This document shows positions 35,190 through 46,383 of a stretch of DNA of 64,000 nucleotides, piece by piece. Made by a program: the position numbers and the translations under genes. The notes under the pieces are model-generated. The model was not told the origin of the DNA, ran no database searches, and saw only the letters and a program-made list of their open reading frames with translations. Each line of letters begins with the position of its first letter. The first letter of the stretch is position 1. Source of the stretch: Phycisphaeraceae bacterium (GTDB taxonomy: Bacteria > Planctomycetota > Phycisphaerae > Phycisphaerales > UBA1924); contig JAHBXL010000010.1 of assembly GCA_019636495.1 (NCBI GenBank), positions 90,986 through 154,985 of the forward strand. The letters run 5' to 3'.

Positions 35190-36433
35190 CCGATCATCTC
35201 CTGCATCTGCACCAGCGGCAGCAGCACCGCGAGCACGACAAACGCCACAAGAACCGCCGCGACGATCACCATCACCAGCGGGAACAACTGCGTGAACACG
35301 CGGATGCTGGACTGCGTGCGGTCTTCGAACACGCCCGCGGCCTGCGACAGCATCTGCGGCAAACGCCCCGAGCGCTCGCCCACGCCCATGATCTGTGTAA
35401 GCAACGGGGGAAAGTAACCGCTGGCTTCCATCGGGTCGGCGATGGTCTTGCCCGAGGCGACCTGGTCGCACACATCGTCGATCGCCTGCTCCATCGCCTT
35501 GTTGCCCAATGCCCCGCGTGTGATCCGCAGGCTGGTGAGCGCGGGCAGCCCCGCGCCGACGAGGGTGGCCAGCACGCGCGTGAACCGAGCCACCGCCACA
35601 TCGCGCAGCACCGCGCCCAGCGCCGGCACCCGCAGCAGCGCGCGGTCGATCTTCAGCCGGCCCGTCGGCTGGCGGTAGGTATTCACCACAAACAGCGTCA
35701 GCCCCGCCGCCGCGGCGAGCAGTAGCCACCACCATGTCGTGACAAAGTCGGTCGTCGACATCACCACCCGTGTCGGCAGGGGCAACTGCCCCGCGCGGAT
35801 CTGGCCGGAGAACTGGCCGAGAATCCGCGGAACGATCACCGTCGAGATCACGCCGATGGCGCCGATGATCAGCAACGCGAGGAACGAGGGGTAGATCATG
35901 CCCTCCGCCAGCGTGCGCCTGAGTTTCAGTTCGCGCTCCAGAAGGTCGGCCGACTGCTCCAGCACTTCGCCCAGCCGGCCGGAGAGTTCACCCGCGCGGA
36001 TCAGGCTGACGACCATCTCGCCGAACGGCCTGCCCCAACTCGCCGCGGCCTCCGCCAACGAGCGGCCGTGCTCGACTTCGTGGATCAGATGCGCCAGCAT
36101 CGCGGAGCGCCGGGCGTTGCGGCCCTGCCGCGCGATGGTCTTGAGCGCCAGCACCAGCGGCAGCCCGGCCTGGATGGCCGTCGCCAGTTCCCGGACAAAC
36201 GCCGCCATCTCCGCCGCGGAAATCGACCCGCCGCTCCGGGCCGGCGCAATGGCCGGAGCATCGACCGCATCGGCGGCGGGCGAGGTCTCGGGCCCGGGCG
36301 AAGCGCCCACGGCGTCGATGCGCACCGGCGTGATGCCGCGCTGCCGCAGTGTGCGCACCGCCGCGGCGCGGTCCGGCGCATCGATCACCGCGCTGCCGCC
36401 GCCGCCGAGAGGTTGATAGGAGAATGTGGGCAC
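35186..36433 (-). CDS. gspF: Type II secretion inner-membrane platform protein
   Basis: 415 residues from GTG 36433, where homology begins (PTFSYQPLGGG). Two GspF domains are visible, each with a membrane helix pair: FVRELATAIQAGLPLVLAL with SLIRAGELSGRLGEVL, and FTRVLATLVGAGLPALTSL with MGVGERSGRLPQMLSQAAG, ending in a hydrophobic segment (VMVIVAAVLVAFVVLAVLLP). It couples the GspE motor to pseudopilus growth. The linker before the first domain is Ala/Pro-rich. Confidence 0.92.
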   Translation of the reverse strand: MPTFSYQPLGGGGSAVIDAPDRAAAVRTLRQRGITPVRIDAVGASPGPETSPAADAVDAPAIAPARSGGSISAAEMAAFVRELATAIQAGLPLVLALKTIARQGRNARRSAMLAHLIHEVEHGRSLAEAAASWGRPFGEMVVSLIRAGELSGRLGEVLEQSADLLERELKLRRTLAEGMIYPSFLALLIIGAIGVISTVIVPRILGQFSGQIRAGQLPLPTRVVMSTTDFVTTWWWLLLAAAAGLTLFVVNTYRQPTGRLKIDRALLRVPALGAVLRDVAVARFTRVLATLVGAGLPALTSLRITRGALGNKAMEQAIDDVCDQVASGKTIADPMEASGYFPPLLTQIMGVGERSGRLPQMLSQAAGVFEDRTQSSIRVFTQLFPLVMVIVAAVLVAFVVLAVLLPLVQMQEMIG

Positions 36434-36506
36434 TGTGGTGAGGTTCGCAGGGGCCAGTGGTTCAAGACTCGAGGCACGCGAGCGAGGAAGCGTTTCGTCA
36501 TGCCGA

Positions 36507-38111
<1,605 letters not shown>

Positions 38112-38171
38112 CCGTGCTCCGTGCCGGCGGGCGGTCGGGCCGCGCCGGTCAACCTCCTATCGGCCGGGCGG

Positions 38172-39374
38172 TCATCCGCCCATGCGGAACATCATGCCCG
38201 GGCCATCATCCTCGCGCTCGGGCAGTCGTTCCTTCTGTTCCTCGCTCAGCAGGGCGAGCAACTTGTCGCGTGTCGTGCGGTCCAGGTCGCGCTTGGCCTT
38301 TCGGGCGTCGGCCACCGGTCCGTCCTCGCCGCCGCCCATGAACATCGCGAATGGGTCCCCGCCGCCGTCGGCTTCCGTGGCCTCCTGCGCATGGGCCCAG
38401 CGGTCGTTGATCGATGCGGCCTCGCGCTGGTACCGCTCGCGGAGTTCGGCGATCGCCGATGCCTGCTCCGCGGAAAGGTCCTTGTACGCCGCCGCGGCGG
38501 CAAGGCACTTGGCCGTGTGCGTGTCGCGGTAGATGCGCGGGAAACTGTCTTTCTTCACGCGGTCGGCGAAAGCACGCTGCTTGTCCGATGGGAGCGTGCC
38601 TTCGATCAGCCGCGCATAGCGCTTGTTGACCTCGCAAACCTTCAGCCCGGCCTTGCGCATCTCGGCAAGGTCGGTTCGCACTCTCTCAAGGTCGAAGTTC
38701 ATCCGGCCGCCGCGCATCCCCTGCATGCCCTGCATGCGCTCGGTTCGGACGCGATCGCGCTCGACCAGTTCGCGGTCCAGTTCCGCTTCGTAGCGGTCCA
38801 GCACGGCGGCCAGATCGTCAGGGGCTGTGCCGATCTCGAGTTCGCTCACGATGGAAACCAGGTCGACCGACTCGCCGCTGAGCATGCCGGCCGGCAAACT
38901 GCGCGTCCGCCGGTGCATGCGCTCGACCTTGGGCCACCTTTCGGTCTGTTGCGGAGTAAGAAGCGCCTTGAGGTCGTCAAAGTAGCGTGCCTGCAGCGCG
39001 GCCGAGCCCGCCTGATACGTCTCCATGACTTTGGGCATCTCCTCGCCGAAGACGCTGGGGTCCTGCGAGTCGCGGAACTCGTTGATGATCCGTTCGGAGT
39101 CCTTGCGGGCCTGCTTGGCGAGCACGTCGTGCTCGGTCTGCATCGCCGCGAGAAGTTCCTCGGCGACCATGGTCTGGTCCTCGTCGAGCGCGAGGAGCGC
39201 GACATACCGCTTGAGGTCGGCCTTATTGACCGGCGCGGCGAAATCCATGCCGCCCGGCCCCATGCGTGTGCCCACCGTGACGCCGCGCTGAGCAAGAGCC
39301 GGCGACGCGGCAAATGCACACGCTCCGATCGAAGCGACCAGAACCAGAGTGCTTGTCAACTTCCGCCCGATCAT
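38172..39374 (-). CDS. Periplasmic LTxxQ-type protein, paralogue A
   Basis: 400 residues with a signal peptide ending ASPALAQ and a strong AAGGAG site before ATG 39374. The mature part is helical and charged with repeated Spy/CpxP-like turns (LTPQQTERWPKVERM, LSEEQKERLPERED). Met/Gly-rich patches occur (MQGMQGMRGGRMNF). It aligns along its length with the next gene upstream, showing a tandem duplication. It lies 60 bases before gspE on the same strand. A chaperone-like or metal-related periplasmic role is inferred only from family resemblance. Confidence 0.7.
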   Translation of the reverse strand: MIGRKLTSTLVLVASIGACAFAASPALAQRGVTVGTRMGPGGMDFAAPVNKADLKRYVALLALDEDQTMVAEELLAAMQTEHDVLAKQARKDSERIINEFRDSQDPSVFGEEMPKVMETYQAGSAALQARYFDDLKALLTPQQTERWPKVERMHRRTRSLPAGMLSGESVDLVSIVSELEIGTAPDDLAAVLDRYEAELDRELVERDRVRTERMQGMQGMRGGRMNFDLERVRTDLAEMRKAGLKVCEVNKRYARLIEGTLPSDKQRAFADRVKKDSFPRIYRDTHTAKCLAAAAAYKDLSAEQASAIAELRERYQREAASINDRWAHAQEATEADGGGDPFAMFMGGGEDGPVADARKAKRDLDRTTRDKLLALLSEEQKERLPEREDDGPGMMFRMGG

Positions 39375-39390
39375 GCCGTGCTCCTTCTGA

Positions 39391-39419
39391 AGACAAAGGG
39401 CCGAGGAGTCCGGCCCTTT
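39391..39419 (-). terminator. Hairpin between the LTxxQ paralogues
   Basis: A 9-bp perfect stem (AAAGGGCCG / CGGCCCTTT) with a 7-base loop is followed on the minus strand by GTCTT and then by the ribosome site of paralogue A 16 bases before its ATG. It may terminate paralogue B or attenuate entry into paralogue A and the secretion operon. The remaining 120 bases of the gap show nothing else. Confidence 0.75.
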
Positions 39420-39543
39420 CCTCAACCCCAAGACGCCTGCCGCGGACGCATCCGTCGCGCAGCGGTCCCTTGTACCGACATCCCCGGCGATCGGTTACGG
39501 CCCGGCGCAGGCCACCATTGGCCGCCTGTCTTTCCTCGCCGAC

Positions 39544-40941
39544 TTACGTGCGGCTGTCAGGCCGGCGTGGCGGCGTGGCCTCGCCATCACCTTCGCCGCG
39601 TCCACGACGCTGTTGCTGCGGCTGGCCGCGGCGTTGCTCGCCGCCCCCCCGGTCGTTTCCGCCGGCGCCGCCCTGCCGCTCGTCCCGGCGCGGGAGACGC
39701 TCGATCTGCTCGGGGCTGAGAATGGCACGGATCTTGTCGAGCGTGGACGACTCAAGGTCGCGGCGCTTGTCGCGGAGCGACTCCATCTCGTCGTTGCCGC
39801 CCGCGCCGCGGAACCCGCGCGACATCATGTCCTGCACGGTCAGGGTCTCTTCGTTTTTGACCGTCGCCTGCTCGAGTTGGCGATTGAGCGAGGCCGACTC
39901 CCGCGTGAACGAGTCGCGGATGCTCGAAATCGCCGCACGCTGGTTGTCGTCGAGGTCGTCAAACGCCGCCGCGGCCTCGACCACGCGCGAGGCCATCGAC
40001 GGGCGGTAGATCATGGGGAAACTCTCGCGCCGGACCTGCTCGGCGAAGCGATCTCGGACATCGTCGGGCAGGACGTTCTCGATCTGCCGGGCGTAGCGGC
40101 GGTTCACATCGCGCACGCGCATCGAGGCTTCGCGACCGCGCTCGAGGGCCCGCTGCATGTCGTCGGTTCCGCCGCGCTCGAACATGTCGCGGATCCGCGT
40201 CTGGCTCTCTTCGTAGACGGCATTGCGGTTCTGCAGTTCGCGGTCGAGGTCCGTCTCGTACTGGTCGAGAATCGGATCGACCTGCGCCCGCTGTTCAGCG
40301 GCCAGTTGCAAGTCGGCGGTGATGCGCACGAGGTCGGTCCGCTCGCCGCTCATCAGGCCCATGCCGATGGTCTGCTCGCGCCGGCGCTGCCGCTCGATCC
40401 TGGGGAACTTCTCGGTTTGCGCCGGAGTGAGCAGCGCTTTCATGTCGTTGAAGAACCCGGCCTCCATTGCCGCGCGGGCCTTGCGGAAGGCATCCATCTG
40501 CGTGCCCATGTCGCGCCAGACGGCGGGATCACGCGCTTCGCGGGCTTCCTCGCGGAGCGATTCGAGTTTCCGGCGCGCCTCGCCGGCTTTCTCGTTGAAC
40601 TCCTGCTGGTTGGCCTCGAGCAGGATCTCGAGCGTCTCGCGCTGCTCGGGTGTCAGCGACAGCATCTCGGAATACTTCTGGAGGTCGCGCGTCGAGATGG
40701 GCGCCTCGAACATCTGCCCCATGCCCCCGCCCATCCCCATGCCGCCCATCGGGCCCATGCCCCGCATCATTCCGGGGCCGCCACCCTGGCCACCTTGTCC
40801 GCCGGGGCCGCCCGGCTGGCGTGCCCCCTGACGATCCCCGCCTCGCCCCGGTTGCCCCTGTGCCAAGACCGGCGAAGCCAAAAAGGCCGAAGTGGCCAAG
40901 ATCATCGCGCTCGCGCGAACGGCGTTTGAGAATCGAGCCAT
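39544..40941 (-). CDS. Periplasmic LTxxQ-type protein, paralogue B
   Basis: 465 residues. A signal peptide ends ASPVLAQ; ATG 40941 has an AGGAGGG site. A Gly/Met-rich segment follows (GGMGMGGGMGQM), then a long charged helical body with LTPEQRETLEILLEANQQ, LTPAQTEKFPRIERQ and LSPEQIERLPRRDE, matching paralogue A segment by segment (RDVNRRYARQIENVLPDDVR versus CEVNKRYARLIEGTLPSDKQ). The C-terminus is Arg/Gly/Gln-rich. Function unknown. Confidence 0.7.
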   Translation of the reverse strand: MARFSNAVRASAMILATSAFLASPVLAQGQPGRGGDRQGARQPGGPGGQGGQGGGPGMMRGMGPMGGMGMGGGMGQMFEAPISTRDLQKYSEMLSLTPEQRETLEILLEANQQEFNEKAGEARRKLESLREEAREARDPAVWRDMGTQMDAFRKARAAMEAGFFNDMKALLTPAQTEKFPRIERQRRREQTIGMGLMSGERTDLVRITADLQLAAEQRAQVDPILDQYETDLDRELQNRNAVYEESQTRIRDMFERGGTDDMQRALERGREASMRVRDVNRRYARQIENVLPDDVRDRFAEQVRRESFPMIYRPSMASRVVEAAAAFDDLDDNQRAAISSIRDSFTRESASLNRQLEQATVKNEETLTVQDMMSRGFRGAGGNDEMESLRDKRRDLESSTLDKIRAILSPEQIERLPRRDERQGGAGGNDRGGGEQRRGQPQQQRRGRGEGDGEATPPRRPDSRT

Positions 40942-41004
40942 CGTCAATGCCCTCCTGTAAGGCGACGTCACCCGCCGCATCGGCAAAACGATCCCAATCA
41001 GTGT

Positions 41005-42255
41005 TTATTGCCCGGGTGTCCCTGTGGCTGCGGCCGGCAAACCGGACATGCGAATCGCTTTCAGGTCTTGCCGGGTCAGCGGAGCCTTGCTCGCCATCAT
41101 GGCCACAAAGGCATCGAACAGGTACGAAGAATCATGGGGTCCGGGAGAGGCCTCCGGGTGGTGCTGAACCGCGAAAACCGGGCGGTCCGTCATGCAGAAG
41201 CCGGCCAGCGTCCCATCGTTGAGGTTGATATGCGTCGGCTGCCCGCCGACGGCCTTGAGCGACTCGGGATCGACCGCGAATCCATGGTTCTGGCTCGTGA
41301 TCTCAACACGCGCATCGAGCAGGTTGAGGACGGGCTGATTCAGGCCGCGGTGGCCGAACTTGAGTTTGAAGGTCTTGGCACCGACAGCAAGCGAAAGCAA
41401 CTGGTGTCCCAGGCAAATTCCAAACGTCGGAACGCAAGTGCTTGATTTTCCAACCACTTCCCGTAGTGTGGCAATGGTCCTTTCGACGGCGGCGGGGTCG
41501 CCCGGTCCATTCGAGACGAAAAGGCCATCCGCCTCGCGGCGGTCAAACTTCTGGCGCAGGTCCGCCGCCGAGACATCGTGCGGTACGACGGTGACATCGC
41601 ACCCGCGGTCGGCCAAGTTCCGCAGGATGTTCCGCTTGGCACCACAGTCCAAAGCGACCACCCTGAATAGGTTGGCTCGTTCAGTTGTTCCGGGCGACCA
41701 TGCCCCGAGAGTCTCGGTCCACGTACTCTTGCTCGAGCAGCCCACCAAGGGCACCAAGTTTTGCCCACTCATATCGGGGGCATTCTTCGCGGCGGTCACT
41801 AATGCGGCATCGGAGAGTTGCCCAACCGGCATGTCGGTGATGGCGGCGTTCATGACGCCGCGGACGCGGAGGCGGCGCGTCAGAGCGCGGGTGTCAACTC
41901 CGGTCACCCCGAGCACGCCCGCCGCGGCGAGATAGCCCGACAAGTCCATCTGGGCTCGGAAGTTGGAGTGGAGGCGGGCGAGTTCTCGCACCACGATGCC
42001 CGAGACCTGGACGCGGGCCGATTCCACATCCTCGTCATTGACGCCGGTGTTGCCGATGAGCGGCGCGGTGAAAACGAGGATCTGACCGGAGTACGAGGGA
42101 TCGGTGATCGCCTCCTGATACCCGGTCATCGCGGTGTTGAAGACGATTTCGGCGGCTTGACAGATTCCGCGGCCGATGGCACCGAAGGCTTGACCGGCGA
42201 ACACGGAACCGTCTTCGAGCGCGATGCGGCCGGTGGGCACGGGTGTCTTGGACAT
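41005..42255 (-). CDS. carA: Carbamoyl-phosphate synthase small subunit
   Basis: 416 residues. It hydrolyses glutamine and passes ammonia to CarB for arginine and pyrimidine synthesis. The N-terminal CarA domain (FNTAMTGYQEAITDPSYSGQ) is followed by a class I amidotransferase: nucleophile in FGICLGHQLL, His/Glu in VQHHPEASPGP. carB is not in the window. TAGAAT sits 6 bases before ATG with no Shine-Dalgarno. Confidence 0.95.
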   Translation of the reverse strand: MSKTPVPTGRIALEDGSVFAGQAFGAIGRGICQAAEIVFNTAMTGYQEAITDPSYSGQILVFTAPLIGNTGVNDEDVESARVQVSGIVVRELARLHSNFRAQMDLSGYLAAAGVLGVTGVDTRALTRRLRVRGVMNAAITDMPVGQLSDAALVTAAKNAPDMSGQNLVPLVGCSSKSTWTETLGAWSPGTTERANLFRVVALDCGAKRNILRNLADRGCDVTVVPHDVSAADLRQKFDRREADGLFVSNGPGDPAAVERTIATLREVVGKSSTCVPTFGICLGHQLLSLAVGAKTFKLKFGHRGLNQPVLNLLDARVEITSQNHGFAVDPESLKAVGGQPTHINLNDGTLAGFCMTDRPVFAVQHHPEASPGPHDSSYLFDAFVAMMASKAPLTRQDLKAIRMSGLPAAATGTPGQ

Positions 42256-42261
42256 CGCCGG

Positions 42262-42267
42262 ATTCTA
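42262..42267 (-). promoter_or_regulatory. -10-like TAGAAT before carA
   Basis: TAGAAT on the minus strand, spacer CCGGCG, then the carA ATG: a leaderless-type arrangement. priA diverges 84 bases away with its own hexamer. Confidence 0.55.
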
Positions 42268-42325
42268 CGTGCGTCACGGCGGTGAGCGCGCGCGAATCAG
42301 GCGGGTCTGGCCTCGGCGTCGGGCT

Positions 42326-42331
42326 TACCGT
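42326..42331 (+). promoter_or_regulatory. -10-like TACCGT before priA
   Basis: TACCGT ends 8 bases before ATG 42340. No ribosome-binding sequence is seen between them. Confidence 0.45.
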
Positions 42332-42339
42332 TGCCGTAC

Positions 42340-44835
42340 ATGTCGGAGTTGTTCACAGGTCCGGACATTGATTCCGCGCTGAGCGACGGCGAGTGGCACT
42401 ACCTCCGCGTGGCGGTCGAGCGCGGGATCGATCGTGGCGGGGGTGCCGGCGGGAGTGGGGGGGCGGCGTTCACGTACAGAAGCGCGACGCCGATCGAAGT
42501 CGGCAGGCGTGTGGAGGTGCCGCTGGGACGGGGCAACGTGCACGCCGCGGGAGTCGTCGTCGAGACGGGCGGGCCCGAACTCTGCGACGGGTTGGACCCC
42601 GTCAAGGTGAAGTCGATCGTTGGGGACGCGGGCGTGGGCCTGCCGGCGCGGCTGGTTGAACTGGCGCGGTGGATCTCGAACTACTACGTCTGCCCGCTGG
42701 GCATGTCGCTGGCGGCGATGATGCCCGCGGCGGTGAAGAAGCGCACCGGCGCGGTGCTGCGCGAGTGGATCGAGCGCATCGAGCCCGCATCGGAGGCCGC
42801 GCTCGTCGAGATCAAACTGCCGAAGGCGACCCGCGCGGCGTGGGACGCCGTCGTCGCGCTCGGGCGCGATGCGATGCCGCTCTCGCCCGAAGATCTTGTG
42901 GTGCGCATCGGCGCGGCGAGCATCGCGCCGATCAACCGGTTGGTCGCGGCGGGCCTGCTGCGCCGCACCGAGCGCGAGGACGTGCGCAGCATCGGCGGCG
43001 CGCCGGCGCCCACGCTCATCGAGCAGCGCGGACCGGGCACGCAAGCGATCGGCGCGCTGCGGCTGTCGTCCGAACAGCAGGCGGCGGTCGAGGGCATCGC
43101 CCGCTCGCTCGGCGCGTTCGGCGTGCACCTGCTCTACGGCGTGACCGGTTCGGGCAAGACCGAGGTCTATCTGCGCGTTCTGCAGCGTGCGCTCGAGCAG
43201 GGCCGTACCGCGCTGGTGCTCGTGCCCGAGATCGCGCTGACGCCGCAAACGGCGGGACGGTTCGAGGAGCGATTCGGTTCGGCATCGGGCGGTCGCAATG
43301 GCGCGAGCGGCGTTGCGATCCTGCACTCGGGACTGAGCGCCTCGCAGCGGCACGCACAGTGGGCCGCCGCGGCGAGCGGGAAGGCCCGTGTCGTCGTCGG
43401 CGCGCGATCGGCGGTGTTCGCGCCGCTGGAGAACCTCGGCGTGATCATCGTCGACGAGGAGCACGCCGGCGACTACAAGCAGGACCAGTTGCCGCGCTAT
43501 CACGGGCGCGATGTCGCAATCAAGCGCGCCCAACTCGAGGGCTGCCCGGTGGTGCTGGGAACGGCGACGCCGAGCCTGGAGTCGTGGGCCAATGCGACGG
43601 GCTCACACGGTACGAAGTACTCGCTGTGGCGGCTGCGCGAGCGCGTCGGCCGGGGCGCGATGCCGCGCGTCGAAGTGGTGGACATGCGGCAGGAGTGGAA
43701 GATCCGTTCCGCCGCGGCGGCGCACACCGGCATTCCCACCGCACCAGCGCGCGAGCACCTGCTGGGTCCGACGCTGGAGCGTGCGCTGGCGCGCACGCTG
43801 CGCGATGACGGGCAGGCGATCCTGCTGCTGAACCGGCGCGGCTACTCGTGCTATGTCGCGTGCGCCGAGCCGCGCTGTGGGTTCGTGCTCTCGTGCGACG
43901 AATGCGATGCGAGGCTGGTGGAGCATCGCGCGCCGCGCGACCGCGATGGGGCCGCGCCGCCGCACCGGTTTCTCCGGTGCCACCACTGCCTGGCGCAGCA
44001 GACCGTGCCGGCGCGATGCCCGGTGTGCCAGGGCCGCATGCAACTGCTGGGCATGGGCACGCAGCGCGTGGAGGACGAGATCCGCGCCAAGTTCGCGCGG
44101 CTGATCGAGCCGCCGGGAAGGGCTGACGACGGCGTGCAGCACGAGCCCGCGCCGCGATGGTTGGCGCGCGTCGATGGAGACACCATGCGCACCGGGCGCG
44201 AGTTCCACGAACTGCTGGAACGCTTCGCGCGCGGCGAGGTGCGAGTGCTTGTCGGCACGCAGATGCTCGCCAAGGGGCACGACTTTCCCAATGTCCGCCT
44301 CGTCGGTGTCATCAATGCGGACACCGCGCTCTCGCTGCCCGATTTCCGCGCTGCCGAGCGCACCTTTCAACTCGTCTCACAGGTCGCCGGGCGGGCCGGA
44401 CGCGGGGAGCACGCCGGCCTGGTGATCGTGCAGACGCTCGAGCCCGATGCGCCCGCGATCGTGCACGCCGCGAATCACGACTTCGAGTCGTTCGCGAGCG
44501 AAGAACTGGCGTGCCGCGCTGCGGCGGGTCTGCCGCCGGCGACAAGGATGGCGCGTGTCGTCTGCCGCGACACCGACGCCGCCAAGGCGCAGGACGCCGC
44601 GGCGTTGATCGCCGAGGCGCTGCGCGAGAGTGCGGCGAGCATTCCGGGCGTGCGCATCGACGGGCCGATGCCGTGTCCGATCGCGCGCATCGCGCGTCAG
44701 CACCGCGTGGCGGTGGAGGTCGTCGCGCCGCAACGCGGGATGGTGCAGGACCTGCTCGGACGCGCACGGGCCCGCGGGCTGCTCAAGAGCGATGCGCACA
44801 CCGCGGTGGATGTGGACCCGATCGCCCTGCTGTAG
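42340..44835 (+). CDS. priA: Primosomal protein N' (replication restart helicase)
   Basis: 831 residues. It reloads the replicative helicase at stalled forks. After the N-terminal DNA-binding region come helicase motifs: LLYGVTGSGKTEVYLRVLQR (Walker A), IIVDEEHAGDYKQDQLPRYH (DEEH box), VLGTATPSLESW, and in the second lobe LVGTQMLAKGHDFPNV and VAGRAGRGEHAG. The zinc module shows four Cys pairs (CAEPRCGF, CDEC, CHHC, CPVC). ATG 42340 is preferred to TTG 42331. Confidence 0.95.
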   Translation: MSELFTGPDIDSALSDGEWHYLRVAVERGIDRGGGAGGSGGAAFTYRSATPIEVGRRVEVPLGRGNVHAAGVVVETGGPELCDGLDPVKVKSIVGDAGVGLPARLVELARWISNYYVCPLGMSLAAMMPAAVKKRTGAVLREWIERIEPASEAALVEIKLPKATRAAWDAVVALGRDAMPLSPEDLVVRIGAASIAPINRLVAAGLLRRTEREDVRSIGGAPAPTLIEQRGPGTQAIGALRLSSEQQAAVEGIARSLGAFGVHLLYGVTGSGKTEVYLRVLQRALEQGRTALVLVPEIALTPQTAGRFEERFGSASGGRNGASGVAILHSGLSASQRHAQWAAAASGKARVVVGARSAVFAPLENLGVIIVDEEHAGDYKQDQLPRYHGRDVAIKRAQLEGCPVVLGTATPSLESWANATGSHGTKYSLWRLRERVGRGAMPRVEVVDMRQEWKIRSAAAAHTGIPTAPAREHLLGPTLERALARTLRDDGQAILLLNRRGYSCYVACAEPRCGFVLSCDECDARLVEHRAPRDRDGAAPPHRFLRCHHCLAQQTVPARCPVCQGRMQLLGMGTQRVEDEIRAKFARLIEPPGRADDGVQHEPAPRWLARVDGDTMRTGREFHELLERFARGEVRVLVGTQMLAKGHDFPNVRLVGVINADTALSLPDFRAAERTFQLVSQVAGRAGRGEHAGLVIVQTLEPDAPAIVHAANHDFESFASEELACRAAAGLPPATRMARVVCRDTDAAKAQDAAALIAEALRESAASIPGVRIDGPMPCPIARIARQHRVAVEVVAPQRGMVQDLLGRARARGLLKSDAHTAVDVDPIALL

Positions 44836-44903
44836 ACTGCGTGCGGTTTGAACCGACGGATGTGCATCGAGCGCAGCGCGGGTCCGAGGAAGAGGCAGCC
44901 ACC

Positions 44904-45794
44904 GTGATCGTCTATCTAAATGGAGACCTGCTGCCGAGGGACCGGGCGCGCGTAAGCGTGTTCGACCGAGGTTTCGTGTTCGGCGACGGCGTGTACGAGG
45001 GCCTGCGTGCCGTGCCGCGGAGAGGAGGGGGTGGGAACACGCGGATCGTCGGCCTCCGCGGGCACGAGGAGCGCATGGCCGAGGGCCTGCGCGAAGCGCG
45101 CATCGACTGGGACGTTCGGCGGCTTGGGCCCGAGTCGGAGCGGCTGCTCGCGGCGAACTCGATGCTGGATGCGTTTGTCTACTGGCAGGTCACTCGCGGC
45201 ACGCCCGGCGAGGGGGCGCCGGTGCGTCAGCGCGTCCCCGGCACGGCCATGACGCCGACGGTGTTTGCCTACTGCTCGCCGCAGCCGCCGCTGGATTCGT
45301 TTGCCGCGCCGGCGTGCAAGTCCGCCGTGGCGATCCGCGACATCCGATGGGAGATGGGCCGGCTCAAGTCGATCTCGCTGATGGGCAATGTGTGGTGCGC
45401 GATGCACGCCGATGCGGCGGGCGCGGATGACGCGATCCTGATCAGAAAGAGGCGCGGTGAGGGCGACGGTCTGGTCGGCGAGGGACTGGCGACCAACGTG
45501 GTGGTCGTGACGCGAGAGGGCGAGGTGTGCACACCGTCTCTCGACAGCGTGCCGATCCTCGCGGGCGTGACCCGCGCGATCCTGCTGCGCGAACGGCCTG
45601 AGATCCGCGAGCGCGCGGTGCGGGCCAGCGAACTGCGCGATGCGCGCGAGATCATGCTCATCGGCACCACGACCATGGTCGCGAGCGTGACACGGCTCGA
45701 TGGAGCACAGGTTGGGGACGGCACGCCGGGGCCGGTCGCGCATTCGCTGCTGCGCACACTCGTTGATGCGATTCGCTCCCGGCGAGACGTGTGA
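44904..45794 (+). CDS. Class IV aminotransferase (D-amino acid / branched-chain type)
   Basis: 296 residues from a GTG with a GAGGAAGAGG-like site. Fold-type IV PLP enzyme: VSVFDRGFVFGDGVYEGLRA at the start, the PLP-lysine region RWEMGRLKSISLMGNV and the glycine-turn TSL-like GEGLATNVVVV. The fit is closest to D-alanine aminotransferase, which could feed peptidoglycan synthesis, but branched-chain aminotransferase or aminodeoxychorismate lyase share these motifs. A TAGACT lies about 65 bases before the start, overlapping the priA stop. Confidence 0.85.
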   Translation: MIVYLNGDLLPRDRARVSVFDRGFVFGDGVYEGLRAVPRRGGGGNTRIVGLRGHEERMAEGLREARIDWDVRRLGPESERLLAANSMLDAFVYWQVTRGTPGEGAPVRQRVPGTAMTPTVFAYCSPQPPLDSFAAPACKSAVAIRDIRWEMGRLKSISLMGNVWCAMHADAAGADDAILIRKRRGEGDGLVGEGLATNVVVVTREGEVCTPSLDSVPILAGVTRAILLRERPEIRERAVRASELRDAREIMLIGTTTMVASVTRLDGAQVGDGTPGPVAHSLLRTLVDAIRSRRDV

Positions 45795-45807
45795 GTCGGT
45801 CCAATCA

Positions 45808-45834
45808 GAGGCCCGAGCGCAAGCGAGGGAGCGC
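45808..45834 (+). repeat. Left 27-bp inverted repeat (REP-like)
   Basis: It contains CCGAGCGCAAGCGAGG, which can fold as CCGAGC-GCAA-GCGAGG with tandem G-A mismatches and a GNRA-type loop. It is the exact reverse complement of 46384-46410; similarity continues weakly outward (GATT). Confidence 0.85.
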
Positions 45835-45842
45835 AGGGAGAT

Positions 45843-46355
45843 TCATGATTCCCATGGCGCTTTCCGGTATCGGGCCGCTTCATCCGGCATTTCGAGCACG
45901 TACCGAACCGCCGCGGGCACATCTGACTCTTGCCAGAGGTATCGTGTACTTCCGTGTTTAGTCCAGAGCACGGGCTGTGCGAGGAACAGGCCCGACTCCC
46001 GCAATCGTCTCGTCGACCAGGACTTGAACTGCCCCATTATGAGCTCGGGCTTTCCTCGCGGCGCGCGTACAACCACGTGGACATGTGTGGGGCGCACGTT
46101 CACCGCCTCCAGACGCCACTTTCGGTGCTCGCAGTGTTGTCGGATCGTCTCATCGACGACCGACCGGGCGACTGCTGAAAGCACGACCGGCTCGGTCTTG
46201 AGCATGGCCCTTGCATACTCCTCCATCCGCGACGAGGGATCGAGCGGGGCCTGCCCAAATGTCGAGTGCGCCGGATTGACAGAGCCTCTTCGATCGCCGT
46301 GAAGGCGTTGCCCGTAGCAACTCCATGTGATGAAGTACGCGGCCGGTTCGGACAT
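45843..46355 (-). CDS. REP-associated tyrosine transposase (IS200/Y1 family)
   Basis: 170 residues. The N-terminus YFITWSCYGQRLHGD is typical of RAYTs, and the HUH single-strand nuclease motif is visible in NVRPTHVHVVVRAP. The likely tyrosine nucleophile lies in the helix around VPAAVRYVLEMPDE. It cuts and joins single-stranded DNA at REP hairpins. ATG 46355 is preferred: the frame runs much further upstream only because it is antisense to murD. Confidence 0.88.
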   Translation of the reverse strand: MSEPAAYFITWSCYGQRLHGDRRGSVNPAHSTFGQAPLDPSSRMEEYARAMLKTEPVVLSAVARSVVDETIRQHCEHRKWRLEAVNVRPTHVHVVVRAPRGKPELIMGQFKSWSTRRLRESGLFLAQPVLWTKHGSTRYLWQESDVPAAVRYVLEMPDEAARYRKAPWES

Positions 46356-46383
46356 GACGGGATGGTAGCGATCGACGCAATCG

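Noticed and set aside
38112..38171. A small gene using the perfect AGGAGG near 38155
   Set aside because: The following TTG frame stops after 14 codons and is out of frame with gspE; the site is probably coincidental.
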